Positions 27,196 to 36,388 of a stretch of 64,000 nt of DNA are shown here, one piece after another (positions within the stretch are counted from its first letter, which is position 1; each line of letters opens with the position of its first letter). Under the pieces are notes generated by a model. That model did not search any database, was not told where the DNA came from, and saw only the letters and a program-made list of their open reading frames with translations. The stretch is taken from the NCBI GenBank assembly GCA_009712635.1, contig WASS01000020.1:434001-498000 (forward strand), given 5' to 3'. Both the position numbers and the translations under genes were made by a program. This stretch comes from Hungatella sp. Its GTDB lineage: Bacteria; Bacillota; Clostridia; Lachnospirales; Lachnospiraceae.

Positions 27196-27873
27196 TCAGG
27201 TTTCCGCTTGCTTCCGGTTCATGATAAATTTTTTCATACAATAATAAAGCTTTCTGCTGTGAATTACATAACTTCCATGGGTTTCTCCAGGCAGAATCCT
27301 TAAATAGCTGGTTTTAATCTTTGATGCCAGATACTCCGTATGAGATGGAAGTACCATATCCCTTTCACCAGCCAGTATGAGAGTTGGAATGGAAATCTGT
27401 TCCAGTTCCTTACCGGAAATCTGTGGTTCGTTTAACATCATAAACACCTTGGGATCACGAAACAGGAAACCAAGAAGTCCAAACAGAATCAGCCATCTGC
27501 GTTTCATCCCTTCGGGATAGGCGTTGGCACCGCAAATTACCATTCTGGAGAAGAGCCTGGGATACTTTACAGCTGCCACAAGCCCGATAATTCCTCCGTC
27601 GCTGAATCCACAGTAAATGGGACGGTCCAGTTCTAAGAGCCGGATGAACTCCGCCACATCCTTTGCCATTTTATCATAACTGATATTCTCTTTTCCGGAG
27701 CTTTTTCCATGTCCTCTGGAATCCAGGGCATATACTGTAAAATCATTCACCAGCAGATCAACAGTCTCTTTAAAGATCCTGTGATCTTCCCCGTTTCCAT
27801 GGACCAGAATCACAGCCGGTCCTTTGCCCGATACTTCATAATGAAGCCGGATCCCGTTTACTGTTATAAACAC
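27196..27873 (-). CDS. Alpha/beta-hydrolase fold protein
   Basis: 225 residues. The oxyanion segment LVHGNGED, the nucleophile elbow GFSDGG (S91), an aspartate in GERDMVLP and a histidine in GETHGSYV form the expected catalytic triad. The substrate is unknown. GTG at 27873, seven bases after GGAG, is the start. It follows a VOC-family gene by 11 bases, and the pair is probably co-transcribed. Confidence 0.85.
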   Translation of the reverse strand: MFITVNGIRLHYEVSGKGPAVILVHGNGEDHRIFKETVDLLVNDFTVYALDSRGHGKSSGKENISYDKMAKDVAEFIRLLELDRPIYCGFSDGGIIGLVAAVKYPRLFSRMVICGANAYPEGMKRRWLILFGLLGFLFRDPKVFMMLNEPQISGKELEQISIPTLILAGERDMVLPSHTEYLASKIKTSYLRILPGETHGSYVIHSRKLYYCMKKFIMNRKQAET

Positions 27874-27884
27874 CTGATTTCTCC

Positions 27885-28250
27885 TTACTTAGCAGGAACT
27901 ATTTCCAGCCAGTATCCGTCCGGATCACTGATAAAATAAATTCCCATTCCTGGATTCTCAAAACAGATTACACCCATCTCCTTATGCTTTTTATAGCACG
28001 CTTCATATTCATCGGTATGAAAGGCAAGATGGAATTCACATTCCCCCAGATTATAAGGTTCCGTACGGTCCGTTAAATAAGTCAGTTCCAGTGTAAAATC
28101 AGTTTTTCCATCTCCTAAATAAACCAGCCGGAAAGAGCCATCGGCTGCTGTCTTTTCCCGTACCGGAAACAAACCAAGAGCTTCTTTATAAAATTTCAGA
28201 CTTTTTTCCAGATCAAGTACATTAAAATTAAAGTGATTGAAGGTAATCAT
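27885..28250 (-). CDS. VOC-family (glyoxalase I-like) protein
   Basis: 121 residues with two beta-alpha-beta-beta-beta units. Metal ligands typical of glyoxalase I are visible: H6 in FNHFNFNVLD, E in TLELTYL, H in EFHLAFH and E in YWLEIVP. It resembles lactoylglutathione-lyase-like proteins that detoxify methylglyoxal, but substrate prediction in this superfamily is weak. Start follows GGAGAGAACCGT. Confidence 0.85.
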   Translation of the reverse strand: MITFNHFNFNVLDLEKSLKFYKEALGLFPVREKTAADGSFRLVYLGDGKTDFTLELTYLTDRTEPYNLGECEFHLAFHTDEYEACYKKHKEMGVICFENPGMGIYFISDPDGYWLEIVPAK

Positions 28251-28267
28251 ACGGTTCTCTCCTTTTC

Positions 28268-28299
28268 AAAAAGAGTCCGACCTTATAAAAAGCCGGACT
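28268..28299 (-). terminator. Terminator after serS
   Basis: AGTCCG (28274-28279) pairs with CGGACT (28294-28299), extended by a wobble pair, followed on the minus strand by CTCTTTTTG. It begins ten bases after the serS stop. Confidence 0.75.
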
Positions 28300-28308
28300 T
28301 AAACGTTA

Positions 28309-29598
28309 TTACTTCTTTGGAACAAGTGCTTTCATACCGCCCATATATGGCTGTAATGCCTCAGGAATCTTTACAGTTCCATCTGCCTGCAAGTTATTCT
28401 CCAGGAAAGCGATGAGCATTCTTGGAGGTGCTACTACTGTATTATTCAGTGTGTGAGCAAAATATTTCTGACCATCTTCACCAGATACACGGATCTTTAA
28501 TCTTCTTGCCTGTGCATCTCCTAAATTGGAACAGCTTCCAACTTCAAAATATTTCTTCTGTCTTGGAGACCATGCTTCTACGTCCACAGATTTTACCTTT
28601 AAATCAGCAAGATCACCGGAACAGCACTCTAAGGTTCTTACCGGGATATCCAGAGTTCTGAATAAATCAACGGTGTTCTGCCACAGTTTCTCATACCAGT
28701 CCATACTCTCTTCCGGTTTGCAGACAACAATCATCTCCTGCTTCTCAAACTGATGAATACGGTAAACACCGCGCTCTTCCAGTCCATGAGCTCCCTTTTC
28801 TTTTCTAAAGCATGGAGAATAGCTGGTAAGTGTCTGAGGAAGCTTTGATTCAGGAAGGATGGTATCAATAAATTTTCCGATCATGGAATGCTCACTGGTA
28901 CCGATTAAATACAGATCCTCCCCTTCTATTTTATACATCATGGCATCCATCTCAGCAAAACTCATAACTCCGGTCACTACTTCACTGCGGATCATAAAAG
29001 GAGGGATGCAGTAAGTAAAGCCACGGTCAATCATAAAATCTCTTGCATAGGAAATGACAGAGGAGTGAAGCCTTGCAATATCACCCATCAGATAATAGAA
29101 ACCATTGCCTGCAACCTTTCTTGCACTGTCAAGGTCGATACCGTCAAAGCTTTCCATTATTTCTGCATGGTATGGGATATCAAACTCCGGCACTACAGGC
29201 TCACCGTAACGCTGCACTTCCACGTTCTCGCTGTCATCCTTACCAATCGGAACACTGGGATCTATGATGTTTGGAATGGTCATCATGATCTTTTTGATTT
29301 TCTCATCCAGTTCGCTTTCCTTCTTTTCCAGTTCAGCCAGATGGTCGGAAGCATCGGTTACCAGTCGCTTCAGCTCTTCTGCTTCTTCTTTCTTACCCTG
29401 TCCCATCAAGGCACCAATCTGTTTGGAAAGTTTGTTGCGTTCCGCTCTTAAAGCATCTCCTTCCTGCTTTGCTGCGCGGTTTTGCTCGTCCAGATCGATC
29501 ACTTCATCAACCAGCACAAGCTTGCTGTCCTGAAATTTATTTTTGATGTTCTGCTTTACAATTTCAGGATTTTCTCTTACAAACTTTAAATCTAACAT
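28309..29598 (-). CDS. serS: Seryl-tRNA synthetase
   Basis: 429 residues: N-terminal antiparallel coiled coil (~30-105) that grips tRNA-Ser, then a class II core with motif 2 (FRKEKGAHGLEERGVYRIHQFEK) and motif 3 (NNTVVAPPRMLIAFLEN). ATG at 29598 follows CAGGAGGAATACC. The 130-base upstream gap is too short for, and lacks the signature of, a T-box leader. Confidence 0.97.
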   Translation of the reverse strand: MLDLKFVRENPEIVKQNIKNKFQDSKLVLVDEVIDLDEQNRAAKQEGDALRAERNKLSKQIGALMGQGKKEEAEELKRLVTDASDHLAELEKKESELDEKIKKIMMTIPNIIDPSVPIGKDDSENVEVQRYGEPVVPEFDIPYHAEIMESFDGIDLDSARKVAGNGFYYLMGDIARLHSSVISYARDFMIDRGFTYCIPPFMIRSEVVTGVMSFAEMDAMMYKIEGEDLYLIGTSEHSMIGKFIDTILPESKLPQTLTSYSPCFRKEKGAHGLEERGVYRIHQFEKQEMIVVCKPEESMDWYEKLWQNTVDLFRTLDIPVRTLECCSGDLADLKVKSVDVEAWSPRQKKYFEVGSCSNLGDAQARRLKIRVSGEDGQKYFAHTLNNTVVAPPRMLIAFLENNLQADGTVKIPEALQPYMGGMKALVPKK

Positions 29599-29630
29599 GG
29601 TATTCCTCCTGGTTTTTCCTCAATATTTTC

Positions 29631-29669
29631 TGCGAATCTAATCCGCATAATAATCTGCCGTTGATTATA
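29631..29669 (-). promoter_or_regulatory. Possible serS promoter -10 box and small leader hairpin
   Basis: Minus-strand TATAAT at 29664-29669 has no good -35 at 17 bases. A 7-base-pair hairpin with 3-base loop (TGCGGAT/ATTCGCA, 29631-29647) lies in the leader. Confidence 0.35.
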
Positions 29670-29673
29670 CTAC

Positions 29674-29700
29674 AAAAAAAGGGCAAAGAAAAGCCCTTTT
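29674..29700 (-). terminator. Terminator after the pyridoxal kinase gene
   Basis: AAAAGGGC (29677-29684) pairs with GCCCTTTT (29693-29700), loop 8 bases, followed by seven or more Ts on the minus strand. Confidence 0.85.
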
Positions 29701-29728
29701 CCTAAAATTCCCCATCTCTCTTCCGATT

Positions 29729-30568
29729 TTACTGACGAATAAGCAAAGACAGGATCTCTTCAAAACAAACACCATTCTCTATGGGTACGTTCAGCTCATC
29801 CGAAACAAGAATACTCTGTTTTACAAAATGGGCTGCTTTTCTTACATTTTCCGTCAAAGGTACACCTTTTACAGCCTGGGCTGCAATGATACTGGCAAAT
29901 ACATCTCCGGTACCAGGTCTGTCGTTACCAGCTTTTAAAGACTTAAGATACTTTACCTCCAAGCCCTTTTCCGCCACCACATTGGTGACAAAAGTTCCTT
30001 CTCTTACTCCAGTAATGACTGCTGAGCCAGGACCCATGCTTATTATTTCCTGTGCCATATCAGCCAGTTCTTTTCTGGTCCAGCCAGTCTGGCGATACTG
30101 TCTTCCCGTAAGAATACAGGCTTCCGTCAGGTTTGGAGTTACAATATCTCCGAATTCCACCAGGGTTCTCATGCGGCTGCACATCTCTTTTGTATAGGTC
30201 TGGTAGGCCTTCCCGTTATCTCCCATAATGGGATCAATGATAACCATGGTTTTTTCTGTTTTAAAATTCCGGATCATATCAGTAACGATATCAATCTGAG
30301 CCTCGGAACCTAAAAATCCAGTAAAAATTCCATCAAAATCCAGATTCAGTTTTTTCCACTGCTCCAGATATAAAGGCATCTTATCGGTATAATCATCGAA
30401 AAAGCAGGTTGGAAAACCGGTGTGATTGGATAATATGGAAGTTGGAACCGGACAGCACTGCACCTTTAATGCAGATATAATTGGCATGGCCACTGTTAAG
30501 GAGCAGCGGCCATAGCCTGAAAGGTCATGAATTGCGGCTATTTTTTTCTGTTTACTTTCTTTTGTCAT
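29729..30568 (-). CDS. pdxY: Pyridoxal/pyridoxamine kinase (PfkB/ribokinase fold)
   Basis: About 279 residues, starting IAAIHDLSGYGRCSLT with the substrate loop, then the conserved DPIMGDNGK and the catalytic GTGDVFAS anion hole/aspartate near the C-terminus. It phosphorylates B6 vitamers to the 5'-phosphate. ATG at 30568 lies eight bases after AGGAG; longer starts would overlap the upstream ECF gene. Its placement after an ECF S-component supports a B6-salvage unit. PdxK and PdxY cannot be told apart here with certainty. Confidence 0.88.
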   Translation of the reverse strand: MTKESKQKKIAAIHDLSGYGRCSLTVAMPIISALKVQCCPVPTSILSNHTGFPTCFFDDYTDKMPLYLEQWKKLNLDFDGIFTGFLGSEAQIDIVTDMIRNFKTEKTMVIIDPIMGDNGKAYQTYTKEMCSRMRTLVEFGDIVTPNLTEACILTGRQYRQTGWTRKELADMAQEIISMGPGSAVITGVREGTFVTNVVAEKGLEVKYLKSLKAGNDRPGTGDVFASIIAAQAVKGVPLTENVRKAAHFVKQSILVSDELNVPIENGVCFEEILSLLIRQ

Positions 30569-30578
30569 ACGAATGCTC

Positions 30579-31166
30579 CTAAGATATTCTGGAAAATAAT
30601 CCTGACCGCACCAACGCATTTCTAAGGGGCATATAGATCAGAACAGATACAATTCCCGATGTGACCGCATTGATGGAAGTGGAAGCAACGTTGTAAACCA
30701 GAGCCAGGTCTGCTGCCGGTTTTCCAAGAATAAGAAGCTTATAAAAATATCCCACTAAAGGATCAAAAATCACATTAAATAAAAGTCCGGCGGCTGCCGC
30801 CAGTATAGTCCACTTAAAGATATGCCTGCTGTTATTGGATTCATTGATCTTGCCAATCCTGTGGGCAACCAATCCTGTAATCAGTCCGATGCACAATTTT
30901 AAAACAAATGTCTTTGGGGCATAAATTATATAAACCGGATCGAATAAATCACCGATGGTCATCCCGATGGCACCCCCAAGACCGCCATATAATCCGCCAA
31001 GAAGCAGTGCTCCAAGTACACAGACCGCATTACCTAAGTGAATGGAAGTGGCATCTCCTCCCGGAAGTGTTATTTTAAACTGAAGAAATGTGAAAACCAC
31101 ATAAGACATGGCGGCAAAAAGCCCGGTCAGTGAAACTTTGTGAATGGTCTTATTTGTTTGATTCAT
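30579..31166 (-). CDS. ECF transporter S-component, predicted vitamin B6 uptake
   Basis: About 195 residues, some six hydrophobic segments, with ALLLGGLYGGLGGAIGMTIGDLFDPVYIIYAPKTFVLKL (read in parts) typical of ECF substrate-binding subunits. These work with a shared EcfAA'T module encoded elsewhere. Substrate inference: the next gene, ten bases away, is a pyridoxal kinase, so pyridoxine-family vitamers are likely. ATG at 31166 follows AAGGGAGGAATCATTC. Confidence 0.8.
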   Translation of the reverse strand: MNQTNKTIHKVSLTGLFAAMSYVVFTFLQFKITLPGGDATSIHLGNAVCVLGALLLGGLYGGLGGAIGMTIGDLFDPVYIIYAPKTFVLKLCIGLITGLVAHRIGKINESNNSRHIFKWTILAAAAGLLFNVIFDPLVGYFYKLLILGKPAADLALVYNVASTSINAVTSGIVSVLIYMPLRNALVRSGLFSRIS

Positions 31167-31262
31167 GAATGATTCCTCCCTTGCTGCTTTTATTGCAATT
31201 AATCTTAGCACGCAAGTGGAATGATATAAATATCCAGTTTTGACTTATTAAGCCATACCAGT

Positions 31263-31922
31263 CTAATCGTGGGATTCCACGCAGATCAGTACACCGGAAT
31301 CAAATTCAATGGAACCGGACTCTCCTGTCAGTTCATTGCTGATACAAAGGCTTGTCCCTATGGAAATATCTTTTTTCGTCAGAGGGTATTTAAATCCTGT
31401 AAGAGTAATCCCTTTTACTTCCATACTCAGCGGAAGAAAGGAAATATAGGTCCCCCACATTTTTTCCGCTTGGAATACTCTTCCTTTATCTAAGACCGTA
31501 ATCCAGTTTTTAGGATCTATTATGGAAGCATCTACCCCCTGCTTTAAGCAGAAATAAAGTAAATGAAGATTGCCCATAAAGTGGTCAAGCCTGCCTCCCG
31601 TTGCTCCCAGAAGCACAAGCTTCCTGCACCCTAAATTCATAGCGGTAGAAATGGCCAGCTCTGTATCTGTCTCATCCTTTTCCGGCTTGTGTATGTCCCA
31701 TGTGATGTCTCCTGAAAAACTCCGGTATTGGGAAAGAACCGATTCCTCCACGGTGTCAAAATCACCCACTACCGCATCCGGCTTTAAATTAAGCTGTGAC
31801 AGGGCTGTAAGTCCGCCATCAACTGCAATGATCTTATCAAAGGTCTGATCTGCCAGAAAAGTCCTGGCAAAATCAAAATCTATGGTTCCTCCCGTAACGA
31901 TTAATCCAGTACGTTCTTTCAC
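31263..31922 (-). CDS. thiN: Thiamine diphosphokinase
   Basis: 219 residues with IAVDGGLTAL, PDAVVGDFDTV, DETDTELAI and GATGGRLDHFMGNL, the TPK catalytic and binding motifs. It transfers diphosphate from ATP to thiamine. GTG at 31922 overlaps the rpe stop by four bases (GTGA). The rsgA-rpe-thiN order is conserved in Clostridia. Confidence 0.95.
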   Translation of the reverse strand: MKERTGLIVTGGTIDFDFARTFLADQTFDKIIAVDGGLTALSQLNLKPDAVVGDFDTVEESVLSQYRSFSGDITWDIHKPEKDETDTELAISTAMNLGCRKLVLLGATGGRLDHFMGNLHLLYFCLKQGVDASIIDPKNWITVLDKGRVFQAEKMWGTYISFLPLSMEVKGITLTGFKYPLTKKDISIGTSLCISNELTGESGSIEFDSGVLICVESHD

Positions 31923-32581
31923 CTTTCATATTCCTCAAAAATATCCAAAAATTTTCTGGTATTGGCTGCTGCATCACCTTTAAATACAGCAGATCCTGCT
32001 ACAAAAACATTGGCACCTGCTTCAATGAGATCTCTCACATTATCGCAGGTAACACCGCCATCAACCTGAATATCAATATCCAGTCCGCGCTGTTTTATCA
32101 TAGAGCGCAGATTCTTTACTTTTTCCAATGTGTACGGTATAAATTTCTGTCCGCCGAATCCTGGATTCACCGTCATAATCAGTACCATATCCAGTTCTGG
32201 CAAAATACAGTCAAGGACAGACAGTGGGGTGGCAGGATTTAACGCAACCCCGGCTTTTAATCCGGCTTCCTTAATCTGGTTAACTGTCCTGTCTAAATGT
32301 CTGCATGCCTCCGCGTGAACGCAGATTAAATCTGCACCCGCCGCTTTGATATCTGAAATATATCGTCCCGGCTCCTCCACCATCATATGAACATCAAATA
32401 TACGATCTGTGCAGCTTCTAAGGCTGGCAATTACAGGCATTCCAAATGAAATGCTGGGTACAAACGCTCCATCCATTACATCGAGATGAATATACCGGGC
32501 TCCCGCATTTGCAGTATCGGTCACCTGTTGTCCAAGATTTTTAAAGTCTGCCGCTAAGATTGAGGGGGCAAGTATAAGCAT
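31919..32581 (-). CDS. rpe: Ribulose-phosphate 3-epimerase
   Basis: 220-residue TIM barrel with LAPSILAADF, HLDVMDGAFVPSISFG, MTVNPGFGGQKF and VDGGV, all diagnostic. It interconverts ribulose-5-phosphate and xylulose-5-phosphate. One base separates it from rsgA. Confidence 0.97.
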   Translation of the reverse strand: MLILAPSILAADFKNLGQQVTDTANAGARYIHLDVMDGAFVPSISFGMPVIASLRSCTDRIFDVHMMVEEPGRYISDIKAAGADLICVHAEACRHLDRTVNQIKEAGLKAGVALNPATPLSVLDCILPELDMVLIMTVNPGFGGQKFIPYTLEKVKNLRSMIKQRGLDIDIQVDGGVTCDNVRDLIEAGANVFVAGSAVFKGDAAANTRKFLDIFEEYER

Positions 32582-32582
32582 G

Positions 32583-33461
32583 TTAGTATCTCCTTTTTTC
32601 TTTCAGTTCCTCATACAGAAGCCGGTAATTATCATAACGGCTCTGACTGATTTTTCCTTCTGTGACGGCATCTTTTACGCCGCAGACTTTCTCGCCAATG
32701 TGCACACAGCCCAAAAATCGGCAGTCTGGCTCATAGGGTTCAAATTCAGGAAAATATTCCTTTAACCGGCCACACTCCATGTCCTCTAAATACATGGAGC
32801 TAAAGCCGGGTGTATCCATCATGTAGGTCTGGTTTCCGATTCCAAATAACTCCGAATGTCTGGTGGTATGTTTTCCCCTCTGGATCTTCTCACTGATCCG
32901 TGCAGTTTCCATCTCTGCTTCCGGATAAAGCAGATTGGTCAGGGACGACTTACCAACACCGGATGGTCCCGCCAGAACCGTAGTTTTTCCTGCAAGAATA
33001 TCTCTCACAGTTCCAATTCCTTTATTCTCATAAATACTTGTAAAATAAACGGGATAACCGGCTGCCTCATACATCTTACGCAGATCTGCCATTTTTTCAT
33101 GTTCTGACAGATCAATTTTATTAAAGCAGATATGAACGGGCACATCCTGAGATTCCATCATTACCAGAAAACGATCCAGCAAATTGAAATTAGGTTCCGG
33201 GTGAGTAATGGAAAACACAACCAGTGCCTGATCCACATTGGCAACCGCAGGGCGCACCAAGGCATTTTTTCTGGGCAGAATCTCTTCAATGTTTCCTTTC
33301 CGCTCTGCTTCATCAAGAACGGTGATCTCCACATCATCTCCTACAAGAGGTTTTACATTCCTGTTCCGGAATATTCCCTTGGCCTTACATTCGTAAAGAT
33401 TCCCTTCTTTACTGTGGACATAATAAAATCCAGCAATCCCTTTTAATATTTTTCCTGTCAT
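32583..33461 (-). CDS. rsgA: Ribosome small subunit-dependent GTPase RsgA
   Basis: 292 residues: N-terminal OB fold, circularly permuted GTPase with NKIDL first and then G1 GPSGVGKSS and DTPG, and a C-terminal zinc site (C-x-...-C-x4-C-x-H, in DCRFLGCVHIGEKVC). It acts in late 30S maturation. Ten bases follow prkC, matching the conserved prpC-prkC-rsgA order. Confidence 0.97.
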   Translation of the reverse strand: MTGKILKGIAGFYYVHSKEGNLYECKAKGIFRNRNVKPLVGDDVEITVLDEAERKGNIEEILPRKNALVRPAVANVDQALVVFSITHPEPNFNLLDRFLVMMESQDVPVHICFNKIDLSEHEKMADLRKMYEAAGYPVYFTSIYENKGIGTVRDILAGKTTVLAGPSGVGKSSLTNLLYPEAEMETARISEKIQRGKHTTRHSELFGIGNQTYMMDTPGFSSMYLEDMECGRLKEYFPEFEPYEPDCRFLGCVHIGEKVCGVKDAVTEGKISQSRYDNYRLLYEELKEKRRY

Positions 33462-33471
33462 ATACGCTTCC

Positions 33472-35628
33472 TTAGGATTGTGGAACAGCTACAAAGGTGA
33501 TTGCGTAAGAATTAACCACCTCACCTGTTTCCACATTTACAATTTCTACTGACCCGCTTGTTACATTATAGGCGCCCTCTATATTTTTAAACGAAACCGG
33601 AAGCATCTGATCCCCTTTTAATGTTGTGGGCTGCATGAGTTCCCGAACGGTATCCTGTCCATTTACTGACTGTCTCAGCTGGATTTTTAATGTCAGCTGG
33701 GTACTTCCTGATCCCGGACCAATGATATTCTGGAGGGAGAAGGATTTGTCAATGGAAGCCAGATATTTATACTTGGATTCCTGTCCGTTTCCTGTACTGA
33801 TTACAAAATTCACAGCACTTCCTGATTCTACCTGACTTCCCGCTGCAACAGACTGACTGATGATATTGCCTCTTGCCACAGTCTCAGAAGAAGCTTCGGT
33901 GACGGTACCCTGAACCAGACCAACGTCAGCAAGCATCTCTACTGCAACCTCCTGTGTCTGTCCTGCCAGATTTGGCACAACAACCGGATTGACCAGTGCG
34001 GGGCCGCTGCTGGAAAACAGGGTAATGGTTTCTCCCTCTTTTGCTTCACCCGGGCTATAGCTGATTACCTTACCTGCCGCTACGGTATCGCTGTTTTTCT
34101 GTTCTACATTGACAACCAGTCCCTTGCCTTCCAGCAGAGACTTTGCAGAAGCGGTATCCATAGATTCAAGTTCCAGTTTTTTAAGGTCAATGGATTCCTT
34201 CTCTGGTCCGTTACTGATTACCACATAGACAGCAGAGTATTTATCCACTATTGTATTCGCCTTTGGATCCTGGGAGATCACATCTCCCTTATCGACTGTT
34301 TCGGAATACTCATATTCACTGATTTTCATATACAGACCGCCGTTGTCCTTTAGCTTCTTCTCTGCAGTTTCAGAATCAAGACCGCTGACATCAGGCATTT
34401 TCACCTGCTTTTCGCTGAGAGTCTCTTCCGTAGGGGCGACTGTAGTTGCAACCGATTCTTTTCCAGATCCGGAACGAAACAATCCTCCCACTTTGGAAAA
34501 TACGATTGCCAGAATTACAACAATAATAATGGCAGTCGCCACTCCTGCTGCAGTTAAAAGCTTTTCAATCTTGGGATTAATATCCTCGTCATTATTATTT
34601 CTTCTGTTTCTGCCAGATCCCGGCTGTTGGTCGTAATTGGACGATGACTGGTATTTCTGACCGTATTCCTGTCCTTTTGGTGCACGTTTTACCGGCTGCT
34701 CTGTCTGAGGCTTGCGGCCGGAACGGATCTGCTCCAGTTCCGGTTTCCCAATAATAACGGTCTGTGAATCATCCAAAGGCGGATGGTTCTGTACAAAATC
34801 CCCATTTGGATTAACCAGTGCCTTACGCAGGTCTGAAATCACTTCGTACATATTAGAATAACGGTATTCCGGCTTTTTCTCTGTGCTTTTTAATATGATA
34901 TTTTCTAATGCCACCGGAATCATCTCATTAAAATAACTGGGCGGCGTAATTACAGATTCTAAATGCGCCAGGGCTACTGTTACAGTATTATCTCCCTGAA
35001 AGGGCACTCTGCCGGCAACCATCTCATATAATGTGATACCAAGTGAATAGATATCACTTCTCACATCGCTGTAACCTCCACGCGCCTGTTCCGGCGATAT
35101 GTAGTGAACCGACCCTACAGCTGTTGCGCTCATGGTCTGGGAAGACGCCGCTCTGGCAATACCGAAATCTGCCACCTTGACTTTCCCATCTCGTGCAATA
35201 ATAATATTCTGGGGTTTGATATCACGGTGAATGATCCCCTGCTCATGGGCTGCCGCAATTCCCTGTGCAACCTGCATGGCAATGCCGATGGCTTCCTTAA
35301 TATCAAGACAGCCTTTTTTCACAATATAATTTTTTAACGTAATTCCTTCAATTAATTCCATCACAATAAAATGAAGATCACCCTCATCCACAACATCATA
35401 AATATTAACAATATTCGGATGGGAAAGTCTGGCCGCTGACTGGGCCTCCATTTTAAACTTACCGACAAAATTACTGTCAGAACTGAATTCTTCCTTTAAT
35501 ACTTTAATGGCAACCAGGCGGTTTAATTTATGGCACAGGGCCTTATACACATCTGACATACCTCCGGAACCGATTTGTTCCAGTATTTCATATCTGTCCT
35601 GTAAAAATGTCCCCGGTCTCAAAATCAT
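33472..35628 (-). CDS. prkC: PASTA-domain serine/threonine protein kinase
   Basis: 718 residues. The kinase domain (1-270) has AIKVLKEEF, HRDIKPQN and DFGIAR. A basic, Gln/Asn-rich juxtamembrane stretch is followed by one membrane segment (~360-380) and three PASTA repeats (~400-610) facing the cell wall. About 110 further residues rich in beta strands end the protein. PrkC senses muropeptides or lipid II and regulates cell wall synthesis, dormancy exit and spore germination. Its start overlaps the prpC stop by four bases. Cognate phosphatase: prpC. Confidence 0.96.
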   Translation of the reverse strand: MILRPGTFLQDRYEILEQIGSGGMSDVYKALCHKLNRLVAIKVLKEEFSSDSNFVGKFKMEAQSAARLSHPNIVNIYDVVDEGDLHFIVMELIEGITLKNYIVKKGCLDIKEAIGIAMQVAQGIAAAHEQGIIHRDIKPQNIIIARDGKVKVADFGIARAASSQTMSATAVGSVHYISPEQARGGYSDVRSDIYSLGITLYEMVAGRVPFQGDNTVTVALAHLESVITPPSYFNEMIPVALENIILKSTEKKPEYRYSNMYEVISDLRKALVNPNGDFVQNHPPLDDSQTVIIGKPELEQIRSGRKPQTEQPVKRAPKGQEYGQKYQSSSNYDQQPGSGRNRRNNNDEDINPKIEKLLTAAGVATAIIIVVILAIVFSKVGGLFRSGSGKESVATTVAPTEETLSEKQVKMPDVSGLDSETAEKKLKDNGGLYMKISEYEYSETVDKGDVISQDPKANTIVDKYSAVYVVISNGPEKESIDLKKLELESMDTASAKSLLEGKGLVVNVEQKNSDTVAAGKVISYSPGEAKEGETITLFSSSGPALVNPVVVPNLAGQTQEVAVEMLADVGLVQGTVTEASSETVARGNIISQSVAAGSQVESGSAVNFVISTGNGQESKYKYLASIDKSFSLQNIIGPGSGSTQLTLKIQLRQSVNGQDTVRELMQPTTLKGDQMLPVSFKNIEGAYNVTSGSVEIVNVETGEVVNSYAITFVAVPQS

Positions 35629-36368
35629 AAGCTTACCTCCCTGCCAAGCTGAGGTTCCATCAAAACAACTGCAATATTGTCTTTCCCCCCATTATCATTG
35701 GCTACTGTAATTAATTTCTCTGCCTTCTCCGGCAGCTCCAGTTCCGAGCATATGATTTCCTCTATTTCAGCATCTTCCAGCATATTGCTAAGCCCGTCAG
35801 AACATAAAAGTATATAATCTCCAGGCTCCAGGCTGACTTCAAAAAAATCAATCTCCAGCTTATCTTCCGTCCCAACAGCTCTGGTTATAATGTTCTTCTT
35901 TTCCCGATAATCCTTGCTTCCCCGTTCCAGCTGACCTAATGATACCAGTTCTTCCACATAAGAATGGTCTCTTGTAATCTGTTTCAGCTGATTACGGATT
36001 AAGTAAAGGCGGCTGTCTCCCACATTTGCCACATACATGGTTGAATCCTCAACTACAGCAGCGACCAGAGTGGTACCCATACCGTTTAATTCCGGCTTTT
36101 TCTTAGATTCCTGATACAGTAACTGATTCACTTTTTCAATTCCATCTTTCAGTACCGCTACCGTTCCGGTGTCTTTTGCCGTCTTAAAATGAGCCACCAG
36201 ATTTTCGGCAATAAATCTGGAAGCATAATCTCCAGCCTGATGCCCCCCCATGCCATCTGCAACAAGAAACAGATTGGGCAGAACACCCACAGGCTCAATT
36301 GAGGAAAAAACATAGTCCTGATTTGCCGAACGGACTCTTCCGGTATCCGTCATAGCACAAGCCTTCAT
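35625..36368 (-). CDS. prpC: PP2C-family protein phosphatase PrpC (Stp1)
   Basis: 247 residues with the PPM motifs SANQDY, VADGMGGHQAGDYAS, NVGDSRLYLI, CSDGLSNML and GGKDNIAVVL; the aspartates are metal ligands. It dephosphorylates targets of the adjacent PASTA kinase. Upstream rlmN is 20 bases away. Confidence 0.96.
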   Translation of the reverse strand: MKACAMTDTGRVRSANQDYVFSSIEPVGVLPNLFLVADGMGGHQAGDYASRFIAENLVAHFKTAKDTGTVAVLKDGIEKVNQLLYQESKKKPELNGMGTTLVAAVVEDSTMYVANVGDSRLYLIRNQLKQITRDHSYVEELVSLGQLERGSKDYREKKNIITRAVGTEDKLEIDFFEVSLEPGDYILLCSDGLSNMLEDAEIEEIICSELELPEKAEKLITVANDNGGKDNIAVVLMEPQLGREVSL

Positions 36369-36388
36369 CGTAATATTCTCACTTCCTT

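Noticed and set aside
29599..29728. T-box riboswitch ahead of serS
   Set aside because: Only 130 bases are available, part is taken by the upstream terminator, and no AGGGTGGNACCGCG-like T-box is present.
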